Positions 26,911 through 35,193 are shown, counted from the first letter of the stretch. The stretch is DNA of 64,000 bases from an uncultured Agathobacter sp. (GCA_944381555.1 CALWLL010000061.1:51169-115168); one strand, 5' to 3'. The notes: generated by a model not told the origin, from the letters alone. Translations and numbers: made by a program.

Positions 26911-27288
26911 ATGGATTTATTTATACAGAATATGGAATCCGCACTCACATACGTTGTAGAAATCTGCACCATTATTCTGGAGCTGTTCGGAATTGTTGTT
27001 CTTGTCTTTACTGCCATTAAGTGCTTTATTCAGTGGGTTAGAAAAGACGCAACGCATTTAAGGTTAACCCTTGCCCAGGGAATCGCCCTTTCTTTGGAAT
27101 TTAAAATGGGCAGCGAGGTGCTTCGTACTGTAGTTGTCCGTGAATGGGAAGAACTCGGAATCTTAGGCGCAGTTATTCTTTTACGCGGTCTGTTGACCTT
27201 CCTCATTCATTGGGAAATTAAAACTGAAAAAAGCGATCTGGAAACCACTAAGAAGCCTGCTCCATCTTCCGACGGTAATAATCAATAA
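26911..27288 (+). CDS. DUF1622 membrane protein
   Basis: 125 residues. Two membrane segments (about 15-38, IILELFGIVVLVFTAIKCFI; about 85-103, LGILGAVILLRGLLTFLIHW) flank the conserved LRLTLAQGIALSLEFKMGSEVLRTVVVREW. The start MDLFIQNMESAL is set by GGAGGA at 26899-26904; the longer frame reads through the promoter. Function in the family is unknown. Its last 41 bp overlap the end of the convergent DUF3793 gene. Confidence 0.82.
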   Translation: MDLFIQNMESALTYVVEICTIILELFGIVVLVFTAIKCFIQWVRKDATHLRLTLAQGIALSLEFKMGSEVLRTVVVREWEELGILGAVILLRGLLTFLIHWEIKTEKSDLETTKKPAPSSDGNNQ

Positions 27289-27859
27289 TCCAAAGCATAT
27301 CATATCCTTCATCAAGCATACGAATCAGAGTTTCCTTTGCTGCCTCGTATGCTTTAAAGATATTTTTCTTCGCCGGAACATCATGATATACTTTCCAATA
27401 TCCGCAATATAAAGCGTTTTGACCTTTATGAAGGATAAATCCCTCTACGTCTTCTACAGGATAGCCGAGCAGGATGCCCATCTCATGTGGAAATCCCGCT
27501 CTTCCCTGCATATGTGTCTGATACCGTATCTGGAAAGTTCTAAGAATCCCTCCCAGAGATAAATCCATATATCCGTCTGCATATAAAATGCGCTGCACAT
27601 CCGGGTCATTGAGATATGCCGCCAATTGGGATCTGTGAAACAACAGGAAGCTGGTCTTTTCTTCCATCTGAAACAGACGATAATGTATGATACCTGATTT
27701 TTTTAAGATCCGGCGCACTTCATTTTCATCACCTCTTGAAACAATCAATAAATTTGCCATTTTAATACCGGTAATCAATGGGGCACATTGAAGCGCAAAC
27801 TTTGTCTCAATGTGTGACTGGTCCATGCTCTGTACAATCTTAAATACTTCCTGACACAT
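27248..27859 (-). CDS. DUF3793 protein
   Basis: 203 residues. HIETKFALQCAPLITGIKMANLL, FPHEMGILLGYPVEDVEGFI, CGYWKVYHD and a C-terminal helix YDMLWIIDYYRRKMEQ are typical of this clostridial family of unknown function, often seen near iron and flavodoxin genes. Its promoter carries two TTAG-N6-CTAA type palindromes over and after the -10, like feoA, supporting iron-linked control. The SD is AAGGAG. The 3' end overlaps DUF1622 by 41 bp tail to tail. Confidence 0.8.
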   Translation of the reverse strand: MCQEVFKIVQSMDQSHIETKFALQCAPLITGIKMANLLIVSRGDENEVRRILKKSGIIHYRLFQMEEKTSFLLFHRSQLAAYLNDPDVQRILYADGYMDLSLGGILRTFQIRYQTHMQGRAGFPHEMGILLGYPVEDVEGFILHKGQNALYCGYWKVYHDVPAKKNIFKAYEAAKETLIRMLDEGYDMLWIIDYYRRKMEQAS

Positions 27860-27878
27860 ATATTCTCCTTGAAACGTT

Positions 27879-27936
27879 CTTAAGTTAGATATGTCTAACT
27901 TAAGTTAAATATATCTAATTTATTTACTGTTGTCAA
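27879..27936 (-). promoter_or_regulatory. DUF3793 promoter with two TTAG-N6-CTAA operators
   Basis: On the minus strand TTGACA (27931-27936) and TATATT (27908-27913), spacing 17. TTAAATATATCTAA (27905-27918) covers the -10, and TTAGATATGTCTAA (27885-27898) lies 20 bp further downstream. The latter is extended to a perfect inverted repeat with 11-bp arms CTTAAGTTAGA / TCTAACTTAAG (27879-27904). Two bound dimers on the same face would shut the promoter. Confidence 0.75.
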
Positions 27937-28069
27937 TACTATTTTCTGTTTTTTCATATATTACTATTCATGCCAAACTGAGGAAAATGTGACTACCCTT
28001 AGCATATGGCTTTCATCATAGGAATTTTATTGTATTTCATATGTTCAATTTGACGTTATTTCTATGACA

Positions 28070-28101
28070 TAGAAGAAGGACCACCTGATGGATGGTCCCT
28101 T
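28070..28101 (-). terminator. terminator of the feo operon
   Basis: On the minus strand GGACCA and TGGTCC pair around a 9-nt loop, followed by TTCTTCT. About 20 nt after the small FeoB-associated gene. Confidence 0.7.
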
Positions 28102-28119
28102 TATACGCTCTTCTATATT

Positions 28120-28299
28120 CTATTTGTCTGTATCAGCGCAGCCACATTCCTCGCCACTGCGCCGTTTCGCACAAGTTTGCGCGTCTGGGCAACCCACGCA
28201 TTTTACACCACGTTTTTTCGCCTTACGGATGTACAAAAGCGCCGCAGTCAGGATCACAACAAGCACCATTACTATGATAATATCTGCCAAACCTATCAT
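28120..28299 (-). CDS. FeoB-associated Cys-rich membrane protein
   Basis: 59 residues, beginning MIGLADIIIVMVLVVILTAA with one membrane helix (about 5-23), then a basic stretch IRKAKKRGVK and a Cys-rich tail with CVGCPDAQTC and ECGC. This arrangement is the FeoB-associated Cys-rich family (also named virus attachment protein p12 family). It starts 18 nt after feoB behind a GGAG site, so it is the third gene of the feo operon. Likely partner of FeoB in ferrous iron transport; the Cys residues may handle Fe(II). Easily missed because of its size. Confidence 0.85.
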   Translation of the reverse strand: MIGLADIIIVMVLVVILTAALLYIRKAKKRGVKCVGCPDAQTCAKRRSGEECGCADTDK

Positions 28300-28317
28300 A
28301 TAATAACTCCATTTTAC

Positions 28318-30342
28318 TTATTTGCTTAAAGCATATTCCCTTGCAAATACCTTGTTATTTCTGATAATAATTGCTGCTAAAACTGCAACCATGACAATTA
28401 CCGCAATCAGCCCCGGAACAAATCCCGCTCCGACTGCACCGGTTGTGATAAGTGTGCCAATCTGGTATACAAGGAAAGAAACTGTATATCCTGTACTGAA
28501 CTGGAATGCAACACCGCCCCAGAACCATTTTTTATCCTGCATTTCTGCGTTCATAGCGCCCAACGCGGCGAAGCACGGCGGGGTAAAGAGATTGAACATC
28601 AGGTAAGCAAGCGCTGCCACTTTCGTTATTCCCATAGCTGCTACTACTTCATTTGCACCACCTGTAAGCACTAATTCATCTACGTCAATGAAGTTTGTAA
28701 TTGCATATGTAACCGCAAGAGTACCAACGACATTTTCCTTTGCAATGAAGCCGGTAACTGCCGCAGCCGCCAACTGCCATGCCGCTACCCCTACGATCGG
28801 AACTAATAATACGGAAATCGGGGAAGCGATTGTTGCAAGAATAGAGGTGTTTTCCGCTCCTTCTTCCACCAATGTAAGCTGCCATGTAAACGACTGCATA
28901 ATCTGAACAACCGTATTGCACACAAGGATGATTGTACCAGCTTTGATGATATACGCTTTACCACGAGACAACATGGATATACAAGCTCTCTTTAGGCTTG
29001 GAAGCTTATATTCCGGAAGCTCCATGATAAAAAAGGATTTCCTGAATTTATGTCCCGTAACCTTGTTGACGATCAAAGCCCCAATGAAAACAAGGAAGAT
29101 ACCCACAAAATACATAAGCGTTCCTACCCATGAAGCCTCTCCAAAAAACGCGCCGGCAAACAAAGCAATAACCGGTAATTTCGCCCCGCATGGCATAAAT
29201 GGTGTAAGCATTGCTGTTGCGCGGCGTTCTCTTTCGTTTCGGATGGTACGGCAGGCCATAATTCCCGGAATTGCGCAGCCTGTGCCGATTACCATAGGAA
29301 TAACGGATTTTCCCGAAAGACCAACACGCTTGAAGATTGGATCAAGCACAACTGTTGCACGGGCCATATAGCCGCAGTCCTCTAACAATGCAATAAGGAA
29401 ATACATAACCATAACAAGAGGAAGGAAGCCAACTACAGCGCCTACGCCTCCAATAATGCCGTCAACCAGAAGCGCATATAAGAAATCGTTAGCACCTTCT
29501 AACAATCCGCCAACCCAGCCTTGGAACATTTCGATCAATGTTACAAGTCCCGGAATCGTAAATCCGCTTTCAAACTCATATCCTTCTGCAATCCAAGGTC
29601 CGAGTGTTGACTGTGAAATATCAAACACCAAAAACATAACCGCCGCAAAAATAACAAGACCAAGAACCGGATTTGTGAGAATCCTGTCAATCTGATCCTG
29701 AGAATTACGCTCTTTTGTTAAAACCTTACGGGTTTCAACCGATTTTACAATTTCATTTACAAATTCATAACGTTTTCTGTCGGCCGCTTCAACCTCCGCT
29801 CTGTTAGTCAGGTCGATATCTCCCTGTTCATAAGGCGCTTTCTGGCCGCTTCCACGCAATGAAACAGCTTCTCTTACAACCTCAGCAAGTCCCTCCGAAG
29901 AAGTCGATACCGTATTGACTACCGGACATCCTAACCGCGCAGACAATGCTGCCGTATCAATCACGGTTTCCTTCTTCTCATTTATATCGCTCTTATTCAA
30001 AGCTACAACTACCGGAATTGATAATTCCAACAACTGGGTTGTAAAAAACAAACTGCGGCTTAAATTTGTTGCATCTACGATGTTAATGATAACATCCGGA
30101 TTTTCATTCTTAACATAGCTGCTTGTAATACTTTCTTCTGATGTAAACGGCGACATGGAATACGCACCCGGAAGGTCTACCGCAATTAACCCCTCTTCAT
30201 TATAGATGCTCTTTTTGATTGGGCTCTCCTTTTTGTCTACCGTCACGCCCGCCCAGTTTCCAACACGCTCCGTCCTGCCGGTAAGCGCATTGTACATAGT
30301 GGTTTTTCCACTGTTTGGATTACCTGCTAAAGCAATTCTCAT
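28318..30342 (-). CDS. feoB: ferrous iron transporter FeoB
   Basis: 674 residues. N-terminal G domain with GNPNSGKTTMYNALTG (G1), DLPGAYSM (G3) and NKSD (G4); a helical GDI-like region; then about eight membrane segments with two Gate repeats including GTGCAIPGIMACRTI and MLTPFMPCGAKLPV. It imports Fe(II) under anaerobic conditions. It follows feoA after 155 nt, a gap that contains another TTAG-type palindrome and so may hold a second control point. The FeoB-associated small protein follows. Confidence 0.96.
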   Translation of the reverse strand: MRIALAGNPNSGKTTMYNALTGRTERVGNWAGVTVDKKESPIKKSIYNEEGLIAVDLPGAYSMSPFTSEESITSSYVKNENPDVIINIVDATNLSRSLFFTTQLLELSIPVVVALNKSDINEKKETVIDTAALSARLGCPVVNTVSTSSEGLAEVVREAVSLRGSGQKAPYEQGDIDLTNRAEVEAADRKRYEFVNEIVKSVETRKVLTKERNSQDQIDRILTNPVLGLVIFAAVMFLVFDISQSTLGPWIAEGYEFESGFTIPGLVTLIEMFQGWVGGLLEGANDFLYALLVDGIIGGVGAVVGFLPLVMVMYFLIALLEDCGYMARATVVLDPIFKRVGLSGKSVIPMVIGTGCAIPGIMACRTIRNERERRATAMLTPFMPCGAKLPVIALFAGAFFGEASWVGTLMYFVGIFLVFIGALIVNKVTGHKFRKSFFIMELPEYKLPSLKRACISMLSRGKAYIIKAGTIILVCNTVVQIMQSFTWQLTLVEEGAENTSILATIASPISVLLVPIVGVAAWQLAAAAVTGFIAKENVVGTLAVTYAITNFIDVDELVLTGGANEVVAAMGITKVAALAYLMFNLFTPPCFAALGAMNAEMQDKKWFWGGVAFQFSTGYTVSFLVYQIGTLITTGAVGAGFVPGLIAVIVMVAVLAAIIIRNNKVFAREYALSK

Positions 30343-30404
30343 TTTCAGATTCCTCCTAATTTTTTTAATCTTTTGCAGATTAAGTGATGTATATCTAACT
30401 ATAG

Positions 30405-30418
30405 GTAGTTATACCTAA
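30405..30418 (-). promoter_or_regulatory. TTAG-N6-CTAA-like site between feoA and feoB
   Basis: On the minus strand TTAGGTATAACTAC fits the motif with one mismatch, lying in a dense palindromic stretch (TAGGTA-GTTA-TACCTA, and TAACTA-TAGG-TAGTTA overlapping it). No clear promoter is visible beside it. Confidence 0.45.
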
Positions 30419-30497
30419 CAAATATTTAAAAAATATATGCAGCTAAATAAAACAAATTCTGTCCTATGGCTACATATATATCCTGCGCAGAGACCTC

Positions 30498-30710
30498 TTA
30501 TATGTGGATTGCCTCTGCCAAAAGATTATCGATATTATATCTGCCGTCTTTAATTGAAACGACACATCCGCCTTTCAGATGAGAAATCACTGTGATAGGT
30601 TCCCCGCTGTAACAGCCCAAAGTAAAAAGGAATGCGTCCATTTCCGCATCATCCGTCACAATATCTTTGATTATGTATTCCTCACCTGCCTGTGCATCAA
30701 GTAAAGTCAT
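30498..30710 (-). CDS. feoA: ferrous iron transport protein A (FeoA)
   Basis: 70 residues, SH3-like fold: MTLLDAQAGEEYIIKDIV, LFTLGCYSGEPITVIS, GCVVSIKDGRYNIDNLLAEAI. FeoA is a cytoplasmic partner of FeoB. The start is the ATG at 30710 because AGGAGG lies 5 nt upstream; the ATG 18 nt further up has no such site. First gene of feoA-feoB-FeoB-associated protein. Confidence 0.92.
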   Translation of the reverse strand: MTLLDAQAGEEYIIKDIVTDDAEMDAFLFTLGCYSGEPITVISHLKGGCVVSIKDGRYNIDNLLAEAIHI

Positions 30711-30735
30711 ATCGTCCTCCTGTTTCATAAAGCAA

Positions 30736-30787
30736 TTAGTTAAAACTAACTAACATAAAGAGTAGCACTCATACAGGTATCTGTCAA
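30736..30787 (-). promoter_or_regulatory. feoA promoter and operator
   Basis: On the minus strand TTGACA (30782-30787) and TACTCT (30759-30764), spacing 17, with TGC just before the -10 (extended -10). The perfect palindrome TTAGTTAAAACTAA (30736-30749) lies immediately downstream of the -10, over the likely start site. This is a textbook repressor position for iron control. Confidence 0.75.
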
Positions 30788-30881
30788 GGGAATTTTTACA
30801 AAATTTTTCTTTAATTTTTATAGTTTATAAACTTTTAAGATTTTAAAATCCCTTGAGTTTACTGCGTTTCCGAGTTTTTTG

Positions 30882-30908
30882 TTAGCACTCGCACGGAAAG
30901 AGTGCTGA
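30882..30908 (+). promoter_or_regulatory. CIRCE element (HrcA site) upstream of htpG
   Basis: TTAGCACTC-N9-GAGTGCTGA matches the CIRCE consensus TTAGCACTC-N9-GAGTGCTAA with one mismatch in 18 arm positions. It lies just upstream of the htpG -35. Confidence 0.92.
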
Positions 30909-30915
30909 TTTTCTA

Positions 30916-30944
30916 TTGACTTTTATTTTTCCTGGATTTATCAT
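30916..30944 (+). promoter_or_regulatory. htpG promoter
   Basis: TTGACT (30916-30921) and TATCAT (30939-30944), spacing 17; leader of about 70 nt. HrcA bound to the CIRCE 7 bp upstream would touch the -35. Confidence 0.7.
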
Positions 30945-31021
30945 CATTGTATAGCTTTTTGGAGCTGCTTCCCGCAGTTCTCAACATAGAAATCCAGAAC
31001 AAAGAAAAGGAGTGCTTAACT

Positions 31022-33115
31022 ATGGCAAACAAACACGGAAGTCTTTCTATTGATAGTGAAAATCTCTTTCCAATTATTAAGAAATGGTTATATTCAGACC
31101 ATGATATTTTCTACCGTGAACTAATCTCAAACGGCTGTGATGCTATCACAAAATTAAAAAAGCTGGACATGATGGGAGAATATTCTCTTCCTGCCGATTA
31201 TAAAGCAAAGATTCAGGTAATCGTAAATCCGGAAGAAAAAACAATTAAATTCATTGACAACGGACTTGGTATGACCGCTGATGAAGTAGAAGAATATATC
31301 AATCAGATTGCTTTTTCCGGCGCAACAGACTTTATTGAAAAATATAAGGATAAATCCAATGATGACCAGATTATCGGTCATTTCGGACTTGGCTTCTACT
31401 CTGCATTCATGGTAGCTGATGAAGTTACGATTGATACCCTGTCCTATAAGGAAGGAGCAGCACCGGTACACTGGTCCTGTGATGGCGGTACGGAATTTGA
31501 TATGACAGATGGAACGAAAGAGGGAATCGGTACAGAGGTTACGCTATACTTAAATGAAGACAGCCTTGCTTTTGCTAACGAATACCGCGCACGCGAAGTT
31601 ATCGAAAAATACTGCTCTTTTATGCCGACCGAAATTTTCTTAAGCAAAGCGAATGCAGAGACACAGTATGAAACTATCGACAAAGAAGACAAACTTGACA
31701 CTGATGAAGTCGTAGAAGAAATTCATGTGGCAGCCAAGACAGAAGAACGTGAAAACGAAGACGGCACCAAAGAAACCGTTGAGGTTTCCCCTGCCAAGGA
31801 ACAATTAAAAATTGTAAAACGTCCGGTACCATTAAATGACATTCATCCTCTTTGGGCGAAAAATCCAAACGATTGTACCGAAGAAGAATACAAGGCATTT
31901 TACCGTAAAGTCTTCTTAGACTACAAGGAGCCTTTATTCTGGATTCATTTAAATATGGATTATCCGTTCAACCTCAAGGGCATCCTCTACTTCCCGAAAA
32001 TCAATACGGAATATGATTCCATCGAGGGAACAATTAAGTTATACAACAATCAGGTATTTATTGCTGACAACATCAAAGAAGTCATTCCTGAATTTTTGAT
32101 GTTATTAAAAGGCGTTATCGACTGTCCTGACCTCCCTCTTAACGTATCCAGAAGCGCACTTCAAAACGACGGATTTGTTAAGAAGATTTCCGAATACATC
32201 ACCAAGAAGGTTGCGGATAAACTTATTGGAATGTGCAAAACAGAAAAAGAAGCCTATGAAAAATATTGGGATGACATCAGCCCTTTCATTAAATTCGGCT
32301 GCTTAAAAGACGAAAAATTCTGTGATAAGATGAATGACTATATCCTGTTTAAAGACATTAATGACCAGTATCAGACTCTTCCGGAATTATTAAAACCGGT
32401 AGAGAAAGAAGAAGCCTCCGAAGCAAAGACAGAGGACGGCGAAACGGTTGAGGCAGAAGTTGTCGCTAATGATGCGGATGTGAATACGGATAAAGAAGAC
32501 AAAGATGAACGTGCAACCGTTTACTATGTAACTGACTTAAACCAGCAGGGTCAATATATCAACCTCTTTAAGGAACAGGGAATGAATGCCGTTATCTTAA
32601 ATCATAACATTGATACTTCTTTTATCTCTCAGCTTGAAATGAGAAACGAACATTATCGTTTCAAGAGAATTGATGCTGACCTTACAGATTCCCTTAAGGA
32701 AGAAGACGGCAAAGATTTAACAGAAGCAACTGCTTCCCTGACAGAAGTTTTTAAAAATGCACTGCACAATGACAAACTTACCGTTAAGGTGGAAAACTTA
32801 AAGAACGACAGTATCGCATCTGTTATTACCCTTTCCGAAGAAGGACGCCGTATGCAGGATATGATGAAGATGTATGCAATGCACGGCATGGGCGGCATGG
32901 ACCCGAATATGTTTGCCGCAGACCAGACATTAACCTTAAATGCAAACCATGCACTTGTAAAATACATCTTGGAGAATAAAGACAGCGAGCATGTTCCAAT
33001 GTTTGCAGAACAGCTTTATGATTTGGCTATGCTTTCAAACCAGCCGCTCTCCGTAGATGCTATGAGCAAGTTTGTAAAAAGAAGCAACGACATTATGCTG
33101 TTGCTGACCAAATAA
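31022..33115 (+). CDS. htpG: chaperone HtpG (Hsp90)
   Basis: 697 residues. GHL ATPase N-domain with YRELISNGCDAITKL, FIDNGLGMTADEV and HFGLGFYSAFMVAD; a middle domain with NLKGILYFPK and PLNVSRSALQND; and a C-terminal dimerisation domain. Two acidic insertions (about 220-245, TEERENEDGTKETVEV; about 475-510) are longer than in E. coli. The SD AAGGAG and the family N-terminus fix the start at 31022. Controlled by a CIRCE element, so it belongs to the HrcA regulon here, unlike Bacillus subtilis where htpG is not under HrcA. Confidence 0.95.
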   Translation: MANKHGSLSIDSENLFPIIKKWLYSDHDIFYRELISNGCDAITKLKKLDMMGEYSLPADYKAKIQVIVNPEEKTIKFIDNGLGMTADEVEEYINQIAFSGATDFIEKYKDKSNDDQIIGHFGLGFYSAFMVADEVTIDTLSYKEGAAPVHWSCDGGTEFDMTDGTKEGIGTEVTLYLNEDSLAFANEYRAREVIEKYCSFMPTEIFLSKANAETQYETIDKEDKLDTDEVVEEIHVAAKTEERENEDGTKETVEVSPAKEQLKIVKRPVPLNDIHPLWAKNPNDCTEEEYKAFYRKVFLDYKEPLFWIHLNMDYPFNLKGILYFPKINTEYDSIEGTIKLYNNQVFIADNIKEVIPEFLMLLKGVIDCPDLPLNVSRSALQNDGFVKKISEYITKKVADKLIGMCKTEKEAYEKYWDDISPFIKFGCLKDEKFCDKMNDYILFKDINDQYQTLPELLKPVEKEEASEAKTEDGETVEAEVVANDADVNTDKEDKDERATVYYVTDLNQQGQYINLFKEQGMNAVILNHNIDTSFISQLEMRNEHYRFKRIDADLTDSLKEEDGKDLTEATASLTEVFKNALHNDKLTVKVENLKNDSIASVITLSEEGRRMQDMMKMYAMHGMGGMDPNMFAADQTLTLNANHALVKYILENKDSEHVPMFAEQLYDLAMLSNQPLSVDAMSKFVKRSNDIMLLLTK

Positions 33116-33190
33116 ATTCTGTCATAACAAAGTGTGCGCTTGACGCACACTTTCGCGCCCGAGCGGTATCGCAAAGCGATTATTTCCTTT

Positions 33191-33224
33191 TCCGCGAGGT
33201 GCGCATCCTTCGCGGAGCGTTTTT
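33191..33224 (+). terminator. htpG terminator
   Basis: TCCGCGA (33191-33197) pairs with TCGCGGA (33210-33216), then GCGTTTTT. A second hairpin, AGTGTGCG/CGCACACT with a 5-nt loop (33131-33151), lies upstream in the same 3' region. The right arm of this terminator belongs to the sequence shared with the 62.4-kb repeat copy. Confidence 0.7.
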
Positions 33225-33285
33225 CATATCATAGGAAAGTAAATTTCTTTCACACGTTAATGTATCACGGTCTTTCCTATGATAT
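33204..33285 (+). repeat. dispersed hairpin repeat, copy A
   Basis: CATCCTTCGCGGAGC (33204-33218), then a perfect 14-bp stem ATATCATAGGAAAG (33226-33239) / CTTTCCTATGATAT (33272-33285) with a 32-nt loop containing TCTTTCACACGTTA. The same parts in the same order recur at 62402-62478. This copy follows htpG. Confidence 0.75.
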
Positions 33286-33295
33286 AAAAAATAAT

Positions 33296-33346
33296 AAGCT
33301 CTCTTCTGATAAAACAATTAAGAACCTGTTTTATAGAAGAGAGCTT
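33296..33346 (-). terminator. PAP2 operon terminator reaching into the coding region
   Basis: AAGCTCTCTTCT (33296-33307) pairs with AGAAGAGAGCTT (33335-33346), extended by GATAAAAC/GTTTTAT inside. Read leftward it is followed by ATTATTTTTTAT. The 5' arm encodes the last residues of the PAP2 protein (KALFYKTGS). Confidence 0.88.
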
Positions 33347-33851
33347 TATTATAAATATAATCCACAAGAACTGCCATTCCTAATCCTACAAAGAAACCGC
33401 CTAATATATCCGTTGGATAATGCACAAAATGATACATTCTTGAAAAAGCAATAAGCCCTGCAAGAATCAACGCCGGTATACCGGCTTTCCTGTTATTGAA
33501 AAAAATACTAAACGCGGCCGCAAACCCATTCATGGTATGTCCGGATGGAAATGAATATTCTCCAGGCTTTGGTATAATCAGAAGGCTAAGCACATCCGCA
33601 TCAGCCACAAATGGACGCGGTCTTGCAATAACATTCTTTAGAATAAGATTGCCGACAATATAGGTAAGCAGCAAAGACAGCAATACCTGTACCCCCGTCT
33701 TCTGGTGTTTTTTCATCAACAGACACACGAAAGCAATTGCAATCCAAATCATTCCATGATCCCCCAACTGGGTGATTACTATCATAATCTCATCCAGCAC
33801 AGGGTTATGCAGTTCCTGCAGCGCATACAAAAAGGAAAACTCCCAGTCCAT
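33318..33851 (-). CDS. PAP2-family membrane phosphatase
   Basis: 177 residues. The three phosphatase motifs are complete: KNVIARPRPF, PSGHTMNGFA and SRMYHFVHYPTDILGG, within about five membrane segments. Family members dephosphorylate undecaprenyl pyrophosphate or other lipid phosphates; a role in recycling the wall carrier lipid is plausible but not proven. Last gene of the addB operon, 19 nt after the PpiC lipoprotein. Its 3' end forms half of the terminator stem. Confidence 0.88.
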   Translation of the reverse strand: MDWEFSFLYALQELHNPVLDEIMIVITQLGDHGMIWIAIAFVCLLMKKHQKTGVQVLLSLLLTYIVGNLILKNVIARPRPFVADADVLSLLIIPKPGEYSFPSGHTMNGFAAAFSIFFNNRKAGIPALILAGLIAFSRMYHFVHYPTDILGGFFVGLGMAVLVDYIYNKALFYKTGS

Positions 33852-33870
33852 ATCTTTCTCCTAAACCTAA

Positions 33871-34884
33871 CTATTCTCCGAAATATTTGTCATATACCGC
33901 AAAGAAGCTATCTGTTTGAATCGCCCCCGTAGTATCAATGTCAATGTCATCCCATATCTCTTCATTTAACTGAAATTCCGATGCTTCGACAAATTCACGG
34001 AATACATCATCAAACTGCTGTTTCTGCCTTTGTGCAATAATACTGATTTTGTTCTGCTCTGTCAAATCCTCTTCGTATTTGCTTAAACACTTAATAAAAT
34101 AGTATCCTTCGCTGGTTGTAATCATATCCGACTGTTCGTTATTATCCAGATTAAATGCAATAAGGTCTACTTCCGACGGGTAATCGCCCCGCTTCATCGT
34201 GGTTTCAATTGTAGCCGCCTCATTATAATTGCTGGCTACACTTGCGAAATCATCTCCATTTTCCAGCTTTTCCTGCACTTCTCTGGCATCATCTGCACTT
34301 TTTACACAAATTTGCAGCACACGAATCACTCTTGCTTCATCATCGCTTACTTCTTCGTTCACGCCCTGCGTTAACGTACTGTATAATTTCTCTGCAATCG
34401 CATATCGCCTGTAAAACTCCTGCAAATCATTCTTATCAATACCCATGTAAGCAGTTTCTTCTTTTGATAATGAACTGTAATATTCATCGGCAGCATCCTC
34501 AGCCAGCGCCAGTTCCGCATCTGTAAGTTCCAGTCCCTTTTCCTCTGCCAGCAGATTCATGCATATAATATTTGCCAGTTCTGACAGGGTAACATTCTTC
34601 ACATAGGACTCTAATGTGTCCTCCTCGTGCATTGCACCAAAATCATGCTCCCAAAGGTTTACTCCATACTCATTCCCATAAATATTCTGGTAGTTGCACA
34701 GATATAGCTTTGCTTCTTCCCTCGTGCATTTACTCCCATTGATTGCAAACACATGATTTTCATACCCGACCGATTTTAAATCCAATACATATTCTGTATC
34801 GCCAATTGTACAGCCTGTCAGAAGGCTTGATAAAAAGCAGGCTGCCGCCGCTAATAAACTTATTTTTTTCATCTTTTGTCCCAA
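33871..34884 (-). CDS. PpiC/PrsA-like lipoprotein
   Basis: 337 residues with a signal peptide and lipobox (SSLLTGC, Cys about residue 25). SurA/PrsA-like helical N-domain (about 55-185) and a degenerate parvulin domain (VIRVLQICVKSADDAREVQEKLENGDDFASVASNYNEA... about 190-285). Likely extracytoplasmic folding helper. A TTG start at 34884 has AAGGA 7 nt upstream; the ATG 12 nt later lacks a well-placed site. Sits between the small acidic protein and PAP2 genes. Confidence 0.82.
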   Translation of the reverse strand: MGQKMKKISLLAAAACFLSSLLTGCTIGDTEYVLDLKSVGYENHVFAINGSKCTREEAKLYLCNYQNIYGNEYGVNLWEHDFGAMHEEDTLESYVKNVTLSELANIICMNLLAEEKGLELTDAELALAEDAADEYYSSLSKEETAYMGIDKNDLQEFYRRYAIAEKLYSTLTQGVNEEVSDDEARVIRVLQICVKSADDAREVQEKLENGDDFASVASNYNEAATIETTMKRGDYPSEVDLIAFNLDNNEQSDMITTSEGYYFIKCLSKYEEDLTEQNKISIIAQRQKQQFDDVFREFVEASEFQLNEEIWDDIDIDTTGAIQTDSFFAVYDKYFGE

Positions 34885-34888
34885 TGCT

Positions 34889-35152
34889 TTATCCTTCTAC
34901 AATTAAAAATCTTCCGCTTGGAAGTTCAAATACTTCACAGGCTTCTAATATCTCATCATCCGACATCCCTGAAATATCCGCTCCTGTTTCATCAAAATAT
35001 TCTTTCACTTCACGGAGATTTTTACATACAACCGCCATACTGTCTTCTAAGAACTCTTCTGCTTCTTCTAAAGTCTCTGCTACAGGCTCGGAAAATAACT
35101 GTCCTTGCTTCTTAAGAAATACTTCTAATACTTCCTCATCATAATCATACAT
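34889..35152 (-). CDS. small acidic protein of unknown function
   Basis: 87 residues, strongly acidic, mostly helical by eye: VLEVFLKKQGQLFSEPVAETLEEAEEFLEDSMAVVCKNLREVKEYFDETGADISGMSDDEILEACEVFELPSGRFLIVEG. I do not recognise a named family. It ends 4 nt before the PpiC lipoprotein and follows maf by 41 nt, so it is translated with them. The coding potential is supported by operon position and by the tight fit between neighbours. Confidence 0.75.
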   Translation of the reverse strand: MYDYDEEVLEVFLKKQGQLFSEPVAETLEEAEEFLEDSMAVVCKNLREVKEYFDETGADISGMSDDEILEACEVFELPSGRFLIVEG

Positions 35153-35193
35153 AGCATAACCCTCCCGATGCGTTCATGTACTTTTAGAAAATT

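Noticed and set aside
33134-33454. 106-codon rightward frame after htpG
   Set aside because: It runs through the htpG terminator, the dispersed hairpin and the opposite strand of PAP2; no ribosome site and non-protein-like composition.
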